Shown here: one piece after another, positions 22,433-34,419 of the stretch | Layout of the letters: every line of letters starts with the position of its first letter | Position numbering within the stretch: the first letter of the stretch is position 1 | Assembly: GCA_021464525.1 (NCBI GenBank) | Contig: JADRCO010000177.1 | Location: 1 to 45,446, forward strand | DNA length: 45,446 nucleotides | Source: Rhizophagus sp. LPA8_4_AMF | Lineage: Eukaryota > Glomeromycota > Glomeromycetes > Glomerales > Glomeraceae | Reading direction: 5' to 3' | The notes under the pieces: model-generated | Told to the model about the DNA's origin: nothing | Seen by the model: only the letters and a program-made list of their open reading frames with translations | The model's database searches: none | Program-made: the position numbers and the translations under genes

Positions 22433-24547
22433 AATATATTTATTAAATTGTGCGATAAATTTTTTAGTATAATATTAATAATATTAAAATATTAAAATAT
22501 TTCTTTCTTTTTTTTAAAAAAAAAAACTAAACAGAAACGAAAGATAAAAAAAAAAAAGTTAAAAGATAGTAAATTTTATCTGTTTGTTTTTTTTTTAAAT
22601 AATTTTTTAATTTTTGTTCTTCTCTTTTTTCGTAAATTAAAAAAAAAAAAGTATTTAGGTAAAAAAGTAAATCACATTTTTATATATTTATATGTGAACA
22701 ATATTTTTTTATTAATAAAAACAATGTGGAAGAAATAAATTCCATAATATTATTCTTTATAAATAATAATCTATCCAAGTAAGTAGATAAAATAATACAT
22801 ACCTACGGGTATTGTTAATAGTATTGTTCTCATTTTAAACTGCCGATTAATTCTTTTTTTATATAGATAAAACTAATAAAATTATAATGGTTATCCCATA
22901 TTGTTCCAAGTGATTGAAGATCTTTAGTTGTTACACAGAGCAATATTTCCTTTTTATTTGTTGATGGAAAAAAGAGAACAATGTAAAGAAATAAAAATTC
23001 CAATTATTCTTTTTACTTATTAGATGCGTATTTAGTTGTAACTCATGAAATCATTATTTTTATATGGTTTACTTTTGTTTTACAAAAACATTAATGTTTT
23101 ATTTATATACGGTAATTCCATTGATTTCATTATAACATTCGCGTCATTCAGCATTGCTGCGTTAAATTAGACAAATTACTTTCTAGTGGTTAAATATTTT
23201 CCCAAATAAAACCAAATATAATAATAGTATTTATATTTATTAGTTATTAGTTATTACCAATCCGTATCATAATTACTTCTCTTACGTCTTGGTTAAAACT
23301 TTCACAGTTTATGTTTCTTGCAATATTTGTTATTCATTTATGCAAAAATTTGAGATGTAAGGAGTTCTCTCTTTTAAATACGAATGGAGCTCAATCATAC
23401 ATATAGTAAATAAGCAGTGAACATTCACCTGCATGGTAAGATAATGGTTTGAAAGTCCATTGTATTCTCGGATATTTTTTTTTTTTTAATTAATTTTCCT
23501 TTTTTAAACATATTTGATATTATTATAAGGAATTATAGAAATGTTGGATTTACGATGTTGAAATCACAATTCTAACAATCTGTAATTAAAGAAAATTCTT
23601 GTGATTTAGTAGTCTAAACGAGTGGAATAACTGATAATACGTGTATCCTGTGCGTACGTACTATTTTTACAACTATTTTAACACGTGAAAGAAAATCTCA
23701 CTCGTCAACTCAAGTTGCGTAACAGTATTAAATTATGATAATCATTTATTGTTTTCGCGTAAATTTTTTTTTTTTTTTTTTTTCAATCTATAATCCACCG
23801 ATCAAGACAGAAAGGTCTTTAAAGTATATATTTATATATTATAGACACCTCATTCTCTTAAACTTTTTCAAATTTTATTGAAGCTTTTTTTTTGTTTTTG
23901 TGAAGCTCAAAACTAAAAAAAAGCTAATCTCTTGACAACAAAAATATCAAAAATTAACCGAGAGAAAAAACACGAAACATTTAACGTTATAACATTATCC
24001 TTATCATTACCAATGTCCCTAATTAAAAATACCTACTTTTTTACCTGAAATTACTACAAATGTTGCAAATTTTAAGAAACTTCTCCTTCCTAAAGAGCAA
24101 CTTAAAGGAATAACCAATATGTTATATTTGGAAATCTGACCTGTAAAGCCATCAAAAATCGTACCACGATGATGAAATTTGTGTTTAGACTTAATGAATT
24201 TTTAATAGTATTGTCTTCACGTAGCAAATTTGTGAACAGTCTTGCATGATTTGCGTGATAAAAGTAGTAATTACTTTATCAAATGTTAACTGGGAGATTC
24301 CTTTGTATGTTGTTATGAATTAAATCATGAAATCAAGAGGAAATATGGGAAGGAGCAGATAATGATTTTTGATCGATGGATTTGACCGATAATTGTTTGA
24401 TAACCGTGACGGAGCTGAAATTTCACCAATGTTGTAAATATTTATGCTCTGTTTGTTTATGCTCTATTTATTTATGCTGACAGTTTCTCAATTATTACTG
24501 TATTTGAAGATGAAACTCAACAAACTAGAAAGTCACAGGAAACGTTC

Positions 24548-24999
24548 ATCATAGGAGAGCAGTTTGGTCACTAGAACATAAAGAATATCACATTATTCCA
24601 CCACCATTAAACTCGGCCAAAGTTGATTCAGGCATCAGATTTTACCATATTCAAAATTTTAAGTGAGTTGATATTTTTGACTTTACTAATGGTTATGCTG
24701 GCTTAAAGGGCCTGCTTGCATCATTAGTCATTAAACATCTATGTCCTCTACGAAATCTTCGTTGGAGAATCCTCGTGTGCAATATTTCAGGTCACGGTAT
24801 GAAACAAAAAGGTTTTTTATCGGCAACTATTGGCCTTCTCATATCATCAATGAATAAAGGTTCTACGCGCACGATTACCTCAAATTATGATGCCAACTTC
24901 GTGCAAACTAATCAAGAAGTCACGGAATTTGAAATATTCGATTTTGCTATTAAAACGTGTAAAAAAATGAAAGAATTGGGTATTTTATCCTTAATGTGA
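24548..24999 (+). pseudogene. Decayed coding remnant, family unknown
   Basis: One frame reads protein-like sequence from about 24548, through HKEYHIIPPPLNSAKVDSG, meets a TGA near 24666, and continues as VDIFDFTNGYAGLKGLLASL and GHGMKQKGFLSATIGLLISS to a TGA at 24997. Composition and hydrophobic spacing look like a folded protein, unlike the AT-driven frames around it. The sequence just upstream looks protein-like in a different frame (DSFSIITVFEDETQQT), suggesting a frameshift as well as the stop. It may be a dead gene or a transposon fragment. A spliced living gene is possible, but I found no start or convincing junctions. Confidence 0.4.
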
Positions 25000-25207
25000 T
25001 AACCGAATATGCTCTTTACAGAATTCAGGCGTAATCTAAAAGACCAAAGCAGCGAAAAGACTCAACAAGAGAATTTTTTTATATATGGCAAAAAAAATTG
25101 TTTTGAGAGATTTATTTCAGGTGAAATATTATTAGAAGAATCATAGTATCATAATAAAAAAATAATCCATAGTTTACTAATTTAACGTTCTCATCATTTT
25201 ATTTTTT

Positions 25208-25570
25208 TTTCAATGTTCTTGTTAAAGATGCAAGGAAAACTTTCGGAGCGCTTCTTACGATATAAGATTCTGTATTCATCAGCTATCGCTGAAGAAGACT
25301 CAAATGCCATTATGCACTTGGCATCATAAAGGATATAGATAGCAATGGTAAAAAATATGGTTTCACATTTGACAATAAGATGCCTTAAAAACAATACTCG
25401 AGATTTATGTTCCAATATGTAATATAAGGTCTTTCGTGAAACTAGAACTTTAAAGAATTTTGGAAAAACTGGGTGGTTAGTATGGACTAAACACAAGGTT
25501 AACAAAATTTATGCGTCAGTTGTCGAGGATGCGGCTGATCAGGCTATTGGGTGCACGAAAGGACGTAAAT
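25208..25570 (+). pseudogene. Second decayed coding remnant
   Basis: The plus-strand frame reads LSERFLRYKILYSSAIAEED and, after several stops, KVFRETRTLKNFGKTGWLVW and YASVVEDAADQAIGCTKGRK. At least four stops interrupt about 120 codons. The protein-like composition suggests a dead gene or transposable-element piece, perhaps the same one as the remnant upstream. No family is recognised. Confidence 0.3.
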
Positions 25571-26635
25571 ACTTATTTTCTTAGAGAATTTATATATAAT
25601 TCATAGCAATAGTATGAAAATTATTTTTAAATTATAGCTTTATTAATAAGATTAATTTATAATATTTCACAACTGTTTTGTTAATATTAAAATCTGATTT
25701 AAACATAATTTGACTGATTATTAAACGTTAGAATGTAAATTAAATAAACGAACTGAAAATTTAAATTAATAAAATATTAAATGAAAATTAAGGTAATTTT
25801 ATTTTTCACGTGTTAAGCTAAGATAAAATTTACTTTGAAATCAGTATATATTAATGCACAAATCTTTGCGTCATCTAATTAATCCATAAGCAGAAAGGTT
25901 TTCATATGAAAACAATAGAAACAATAGTAGGATATCTACCGCTAATAAAGTAAGAATTCTACAGAAAAGGACAAGATTGTATAACATTTTTAGCTGGAAT
26001 GATTACTTTTTTACAATGTAGTCTTTTCTTTGAAGTACAAAAATGGAATAAAAATTAATATGAAAAATATTACGCTATGTACCGTATTTTCGATCATTTT
26101 ATTTTTAGATGAATAATCAATATACATTACAGCATAAACGCCATACAGATGATTTAAAAAAATTCAAAACTTATTTATTAAATGCGCATATTATTTCACA
26201 ATTATGAATTTCTGTAATAAAATATCCAATAATTCCCACTCTACCTTTTTTATGCTATTAAATTTTGAAACATGCAAACATTAAAGATTTTAACAAATTT
26301 TCGTAAGATGAATTTGGATCACATATTTTCAATCTTATTACAAAGGTCTAACGGTTAATGCTTGTGAAATTATGTAAGAGAATATCTAAAAGAGTAATTC
26401 AGCAAATAGATATCTAGAAATGAGGAGTTCAATAAGGAAATCAAAGAAGTAGCCACTAGCCACCTAGACGAAGAGATTAGCAAATGATTTAACTACTTAT
26501 ACGTAATGAGAATACAAGACATTATGATTCGCCACTGTACACAAATCTTTGTATCTACTGTACACGTGGCTTTATGACATCAAAAATATGCTCAGTCACC
26601 TCAGTGCCTCAGTCTCAAAAATCATCATCATGACA

Positions 26636-26662
26636 AAATTGTTGAAATTGTTGAAATTGTTG
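26636..26662. repeat. 9-bp tandem repeat, three copies
   Basis: Three perfect copies of AAATTGTTG, leading directly into GCATCATCA, a word related to the direct repeat just downstream. Confidence 0.85.
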
Positions 26663-26722
26663 CATCATCATTTTTAACGGGAAAAACAAGGAAAAAAATC
26701 TATAAATTGAACCAAAAATTCT

Positions 26723-26794
26723 GCATCATTTAACTTAAAAAATTTTTTTCCGAACTCTTAAATAACCTTAAATTGCATCATTTAACTTAAAAAA
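26723..26794 (+). promoter_or_regulatory. 20-bp direct repeat in the promoter of the basic-protein gene
   Basis: GCATCATTTAACTTAAAAAA occurs at 26723-26742 and again, identically, at 26775-26794, 52 bp apart and ending 21 bp before the start codon at 26816. Spacing and position suggest a promoter or 5'-leader element. CACGTG at 26563-26568 lies further upstream. Confidence 0.5.
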
Positions 26795-26815
26795 ATTACC
26801 TTTTAAATAGTAAAC

Positions 26816-27265
26816 ATGGTTAACACCAGAACTTCTTATAGGGCTTATAGAATGACTTCCTTACCACGTCGCTTATATTATAAGACAAAACACGTTATTA
26901 TGAAACCTGTAAGAAAGGCTAAAGCTCGTAATGTCCATACTACTGGTACTACCACTGCAGGCCCTAACACTACGAATACTCGCAGAGGACATCCAAAGGT
27001 TCGCCATCAAAATAATTTAATATTTTAATAAAATTGTCATTTTTGCTTAATTTAATAATATTTTTTTTAGTTATTCGGTGGATTTAAACGAGGCCGTACC
27101 AAACCTGCTCATAACACACATAACACAAAGGCTCATCGTTTTTTCGGATATACCCTAAGAAAAGATCCTAATCGTAATCGTAACTATAATAATAACAATC
27201 GTCATAATCATGGTAATCATCATCATCGTACCATTAAGTCTAAACTTCGTTCTCTTTTACACTAA
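26816..27265 (+). CDS. Small highly basic Asn/His-rich protein (125 aa, 2 exons)
   Basis: Exons 26816-26998 and 27071-27265, GT-AG, in frame, giving 125 residues. The protein is dominated by Arg, Lys, His, Asn and Thr: the N-half has RTSYRAYRMTSLPRRLYYK, the C-half a run of Asn and His before IKSKLRSLLH. There is no signal peptide or membrane segment. It is not recognised. Its charge suggests nucleic-acid binding or a mitochondrial/ribosomal location, but neither is shown. Without splicing, the frame would end at 27028 after an unlike tail; splicing yields LFGGFKRGRTKP, which continues the same composition. A compact promoter with a 20-bp direct repeat precedes it, which supports an expressed gene. 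Confidence 0.65.
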
Positions 27266-27608
27266 ATTAAAATTTCAACTAAAATTATCAATAGCATCGA
27301 ATTCTCTAATTTTATTTTTATAATTATGTAATATTACAATGTATTATATTATCAATTATTTATAAATAAAAATACTTTATTATTTTATTTATTATCCAAA
27401 AAGAAACTATGTACTGCTTGCTATTTTTGGATTAGATCGATTTTTTAAAAAAATGTCAAAAACGTCACAATGATCATATTAATAATAACGTAAAAGTTAG
27501 ATCATAATGGTCCTAAGAAATTATAAATAACCATCTTTTCTCTTCAAAAATTCATTTTGAAAAACTGAAAAATTCTGAAAAACTCGAAAAAAAACTTGCT
27601 ATTTAAAC

Positions 27609-27893
27609 ATGGATCGTACTATTACCAAAGATAATAAAATAATTCCACATGATACAAAATATGAAAAACCATCACTTGAAGAAGTTGAAAAAAGAGAAAA
27701 GGAACGATTAGAAAATAAAAATGAGGAGGGGAAACCTAAAGAAGGTTTGTATGTGTAACTAATATATTTAGAAAACTATCCTTATGCTTACATCAAGAAT
27801 TTTAACGTAGGTGGATCTGCCGGTAGAGAACAAATTAATATCTCACATGTAACGGACCTTAATCCTAAACCACGTAGATCTAATACTTCATAA
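27609..27893 (+). CDS. Small hydrophilic protein (72 aa, 2 exons)
   Basis: Exons 27609-27744 and 27811-27893, GT-AG, in frame, giving 72 residues. The protein is charged throughout and lacks Cys and Trp: KPSLEEVEKREKERLENKNE is likely helical, followed by a Gly-rich turn and ISHVTDLNPKPRR. It appears fully disordered or a single helix. Its size and composition resemble the small hydrophilic stress proteins fungi often make, but I do not recognise a family. The A-rich leader before the ATG (AAAACTTGCTATTTAAAC) suits a highly expressed fungal gene. It is too short to be seen without splicing, so confidence rests on the in-frame junction. Confidence 0.6.
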
Positions 27894-28442
27894 AATCACA
27901 TGTGTAAAATTCTATATCTCTAATTTCATCAATTAAGTAAATTATATTGGCAAATGTTATTTTGGGATCTTTGGATCTTAACATTTACAGTAGAATTAAT
28001 TCGCTTTATAACTTTTCTGGCATTAGTTAATTAATTAATTAATGATTCTCATTTGTAACATTATATAAAATGAAATATGGTAGAGATTATAGTATTTGCC
28101 TTTAACTAAGTTACTGAAAGACATTATGTCTATTTTCGGTAATATAATTAATACTATTACCTTTAATAAATGAAATATAAATAACTATTTTTTACTATTT
28201 TCAAAAGTTTTTTTCTGAACAATTGCGATAAGTTTAAAATTTAAGTTTCTTTATTACTACTACTGTCTTAAAGGATTTAACTGTCAGGTGTAAAATGGAT
28301 TACATATATTGATATATACTCATTAGTTTACATACAAGATCTTTTTATAATAAACATAAAACTGGCCGAACAATTAAATAATTCTATAAACTTTCTTTTG
28401 AAATATATTAAAATACCCTTAATAATATAAAATACATGCATA
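27894..28442. other. Convergent spacer
   Basis: AT-rich 3' flanks of the small hydrophilic protein gene and LYS12. It contains a short (TTAA)n stretch near 28027. No gene or RNA seen. Confidence 0.6.
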
Positions 28443-30008
<1,566 letters not shown>

Positions 30009-30249
30009 TTTTCAAGAATTTATTTTTATAAAAAAAAAAAAAAGAAAAAAAAACCATAACAAAACCATAGCCAAAAAAATTATCGTAAATTATCAAAATC
30101 TTAAAAATCACGTGACTGATATTACTGTATTTGATTGTTAATTGGTCGAAAATTTAATAATGAATTAATATAATGCTTAAAATTATCACTAATATAAATT
30201 TACCACGTTTTCGAAACGATATTCTTCCTTTTTTTTTTAAAAAAAAAAA
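30009..30249. promoter_or_regulatory. Divergent LYS12/COG2 promoter with TCACGTGA
   Basis: 241 bp between two start codons. TCACGTGA, an 8-base palindrome, lies at 30108-30115, about 100 bp from the LYS12 start and 135 bp from the COG2 start. It matches the Cbf1-type site of other fungi. A T11-A run ends directly at the COG2 ATG. Confidence 0.55.
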
Positions 30250-33200
30250 ATGGTTACTCCGGAATCGACAACCTCAGAAACCGAAGAAAAACCTGCGATT
30301 CATACTTCGCACACACCAGTACTAACCATATACACAACATCGGAGCAAAAATCATGGCCGAATTTTTCTTCACCTACAGAAAACACGAAAACTCCTTTGC
30401 CATTTCCTCCGCCATTAAACAGAGAATTGTTCGCCACACCCGAATTTAATGCTGATAACTTTTTAGCTAACAGACGTCATTTACCTTTAGATGAATTGAA
30501 GAAAGAGTTGATTGTACATTTGAAAAGTTTGAAGAGCGACTTGGTAGAAATGATTAATAGGGACTATAGTAGTTTTGTTGATTTATCAACAAATTTAAAA
30601 GGAGTTGATAAAGTTATTGAAGAAGTTGCTAGGCCTTTAGGTAAAATGAGAGAAGAAGTTGAGGTATGATACGAAATTGGAGAATGTGAAGGATTCGAAG
30701 ATGATTCACAATTTATTAACTTTATTTGTTAGGGGGTTCGAATAACATTTCAAGGGGTTGTCGATTCATTGGAAAATCAACTGAATCATCGAACATCTAT
30801 ACGTGAAAAAAAGGCTTCCTTGCAACTTCTTATTAATATTCATGAATCTGTGCGAAAAGTTGAAAGTTTATTGTTAATTAGTAGTGAGACTAGTTCTTCA
30901 CTAGTATCAAAAGATGATAGGTATTTTATTCTAATTCATTATTTCACATGTATTGTATTTAATTATCCAATTCATTCTTATCGATAACAGTTATTTTTCT
31001 GTTTATTTGATTTATTAGTGGAAATAACGCGAAACAAATTGAACGTGTTGCCATCGAATATAATCAGATGCAATATTTGGTTAACAAAGGAAAAGGTTTA
31101 CCCTTTGTAGAAAATATTGATTGGGTATGTAAGAAATTTATATATCTCATTTTTTTAAAAAAAAATTTTCTATTTAAAAAAAAATTATTATTTTAGAGGA
31201 TTACAAGGATAAAAAATACTCTTCGTACAAATCTTTCTTCAGCACTTCGATCAGCTTTGCAGACTTTAAAGGATCAATCAAGTATGTCGTCCAAGGAGAC
31301 ATTAACCCAAATCCTTAGGACTTATGCTTTGATTGATCAAACAATGTCCGCAGAAGAAGTGATTAGAGAAGAGTTGGTTGCCCCTTTTATTCAAGAGGTA
31401 TATATTATTTTTAATTCTTTTTTTTTTATTATAAGTTATAATATTATTATTTATGCTTTTTATCGACTTAGACAGTTAAGCAGTCCGTACTTGAAAACCC
31501 ACAACAAATTGCACCCTCTGTTGTAATTGCATCACGTTCATCTGCTGGAAAATCAATGAAACCTCGTATGATGGCATCTTATTCAAAAGATCCTTTAGCT
31601 CTTATGTATACTAAGATATTACAATTTATTAATAATGATTGTAACGTTCTGCTTGAAATCACAAGAAAGGTTTTAAGGGGAACTAGTTTTGAAATTTTGG
31701 TGAATTCTATATGGACAGAAGTTGTAGATGCAGTGAATAAAAGGATATCATTTATATTTAATCTTGGAAATCCAAATATGTTTCATAAGGTAATTTTTCT
31801 AGCAAAAAAATTTATTTTCTTATAATACTAAATTTATTCATTATTCAAATATAGAATTATTCAATATCAATGAATTTTGTTTCAAGTATTGAAAGTATAT
31901 GTTATTCTAAGAAATCTTTATTATATTTGAGAAATCATTCTACGTACATGGAATTTATGAAAAGGTGGCAGCTATCAGTATATTTTCAATTACGGTGAGT
32001 TTTTGAGGTTTGTGGATGAAAAATTTGGTTTATTTTGATGTTTCTTTTTTTTTCCTAACTTGAGTATGTTTACTAATCGTTATTTCCTTTAATCCAAAGG
32101 TTCAAGGAGATTTCAAATCAAATCGAGGGAACTCTAGCACTAAATACATTGTCAATAGATAGCAATAATGACACACAATGTAAACAAGCAATATATTACT
32201 TCATTTATATTTATGAATTTTATACTATATTTATTAAATTATAATGATATATTAGATCCAACGTCTTTAAAATTACCGGCTAGTAAATCCACTATATTGG
32301 CAATAGAAAGATGTTGGTCTGAGGAAGTATTCATATATGGACTTTCACATAGGTTCTGGAAATTAACCTTACAGGTAAACATCGTATTTAGAATGATTTA
32401 AAGAATTTATTATTATAATATATAAAGCTCATTTTTTGCACAGTTAGTAGTAAGATATAAGAAGTGGCTTACATCAACGTTAACGGAGTTAGTTGAAACA
32501 AATAATCAGGTTCATGATAAATTAGTAAGTATTTAACTTATTTCTAATATTATGGCTTTTTTTTTAACTCATTATTTATCAAATATAGATGAATTCACCA
32601 GCATTAAGGCCATCTAGCGGATCGGGAAATAGAAGATCTGGGAGCCCAGTGCAAAGCTCACCAAATAATGATGCATTAGATGAACAAGTATTAAGAAATT
32701 TGGTTATAGTGTCACATGATGTTGAGAATATAATTACAAAGGTAAACATCGGCTTATGAAGAGATAAATGTATTTAGAAATTAGAAGTTTGAAATATTAA
32801 TTATTATTTTATGGTAAAGATTAAAGAGATATATCGTGAACATATTATAATCAAATTGCCCGAGTCCATGATGAATCAACCCATAATTGAAGGTAAATTT
32901 ATAATTTAATTCCCTTTCTTTATCTATTACAACAAAACTAAATAGTATTTTTTATAATAGAGAGTATTTCGAATTCACTTTCTTCTTTGCAATATGATTT
33001 ACCGGATTTAAGTCAGAAGATCTCAACCATTCTTACAAAGAGGTGTACAGAAGCATTACGACATGTTCGTAGTATTATTACACAATATCGACAACCTAAT
33101 ACAAAACCACCTACGGAATCTTCTTATTTTGTTCCGCATATTATGAAACCATTAGCTGCATTTTATGATTCCAATAAACTATACTTGAGTGATAAAAGAC

Positions 33201-33785
33201 GAAAAGAGTGGAGCTCTATAGTGGGGGATGCTGTTGCAGTAAGGTAAATAATTTATTTTTTTCTTTTACACAATAGTTTACTTTATATAAACTAATATAC
33301 TATTGTACATTAGGTATTATACAATATTATATGAGTATCTTACAAATTTGAAAAAAACTGAGGAGAGTTCAAAAATTATGAAAATGAAAAGATTAAAAAA
33401 AGGACAAACAACGAGAGGTGGTCTTGTTTCTTTGTTTTCTGATTCGGGCGATAACGGATTAGAAGATTCTACTGTTATGAGTGATGAAGATAAAATTCGA
33501 TTACAATACTTATTGGATGTAAAGAAATTTGGAAAAGAGGTTTATACAATAATAAATTTTTTGACAATATATTGTTAAGTTGATTTAATTAATATGGTTA
33601 TTATTTTTTTTCTAGTTAACTAATATTGGAATTGATATCAAAGAGCTAAAAGGATATATTGATTTGTATAAAGTTGTTGAACCATATGGTAAGTTTTTCT
33701 AAATATTGTAAAGAAAATTTTTTTCTTTTTGATTTATATTAATTAAAACTATAATTTTTATACAGAATCAATTCAAAAATCATAA
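30250..33785 (+). CDS. COG2: COG2, conserved oligomeric Golgi complex subunit 2 (824 aa, 15 exons)
   Basis: Exons 30250-30663, 30733-30920, 31019-31124, 31197-31397, 31472-31789, 31855-31994, 32100-32179, 32256-32374, 32444-32524, 32589-32741, 32820-32892, 32961-33243, 33314-33539, 33616-33688, 33766-33785; all GT-AG and in frame, giving 824 residues. COG is the Golgi tether for retrograde vesicles; Cog2 belongs to lobe A with Cog1, 3 and 4. The N-terminal COG2 domain is clear: FATPEFNADNFLANRRHLPL, LKSLKSDLVEMINRDYSSFV, LSTNLKGVDKVIEEVARPLG, then a coiled coil. CWSEEVFIYGLSHRFWKLTL and the late helical region match the C-terminal domain. A Pro/Ser insert (exon 10) and residues 1-60 are disordered. 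The terminal exon codes only for ESIQKS, and that exon with the end of the preceding one is duplicated just downstream. Confidence 0.93.
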
Positions 33786-33951
33786 TCATTTTCATAGATA
33801 TATAATTTTTATTTATTATATAGGTGATTTGTATAAAGTTGTTAAACTGTAAGTACGTTTCTAATATTGATAAAAAAAAATTTTTTTTTTTTGATTCATA
33901 TTAATTTATAATTTTTAAATTTAAAATATAGAATCAATTCAAAAATCATAA
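33661..33951 (+). repeat. Tandem duplication of the COG2 3' end
   Basis: The segment from about 33661 (GATTTGTATAAAGTTGTT) to the stop at 33785 recurs at 33826-33951, offset 165-166 bp. The second copy keeps an acceptor AG before it (33822-33823), a donor-like GTAAGT after GTTAAACT, an intron-like stretch and the terminal exon AATCAATTCAAAAATCATAA. The copies differ by substitutions and by the lengths of the T runs. Confidence 0.88.
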
Positions 33952-34419
33952 ATAATTTATAGTTATAATTATTGTTTTATTAATCTTTTTATTTTTTTTT
34001 TATTATATTAAATTTATAAATATTTGGGTGGTAATAATGAAAATACTAATAATAATATAAAAATAATAATCAAAAAAAATTAGAATTAAAAATTAAAGTA
34101 GAAGTTTAAATAAAATAAAAAAATATATTTTTCCCTTTCTATATATTTTTAATTTGTAATAATTAGTTTAATAATTCTGATCTAATGAATAAAGTATATA
34201 ATGCTAAAAAAAAATTCAATCGTATTTTTTATTATAATTATTAACTCTTTATTGTTTTATTGCATTTTTTTTTTATTTTTTTGAAAAAAATCAGAATTAA
34301 AAAGTAAGCAAGCTAAAAAATTATTTATTATATATAGTAAATGTAATTTAAAAAATATCACTTTTTCAAATTTTCATATAATGTAAATTAAATCTCAAAG
34401 AAAATTAAGAAAATTATTA
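33952..34419. other. Convergent spacer between COG2 and the RalGAP gene
   Basis: Extremely AT-rich 3' flanks, with AATAAA-like words on both strands. No gene. Confidence 0.6.

Larger units (their letters stand above)
22433..26815. other. 4.4-kb gene-poor interval
   Basis: No intact gene found. The interval contains decayed coding-like stretches (24550-25000 and 25200-25570, listed separately), a tRNA-Ser-like fragment at 23420-23490, CACGTG words at 23682-23687, 25807-25812 and 26563-26568, and several poly-T tracts. Base composition between 24500 and 25570 is less AT-biased than the flanks, consistent with former coding sequence. Confidence 0.6.

Noticed and set aside
23420..23490. tRNA-Ser-like stretch: GGTAAG, an ATGG/CCAT stem around TTTGAAAG, then a T run
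   Set aside because: The T arm and acceptor stem are missing, the anticodon arm has a mismatch or a nine-base loop and the D arm is poor. At most a tRNA-derived fragment.
25194..25505. 103-codon minus-strand open frame
   Set aside because: It is antisense to the decayed plus-strand coding remnant and has no start context or splice partners.
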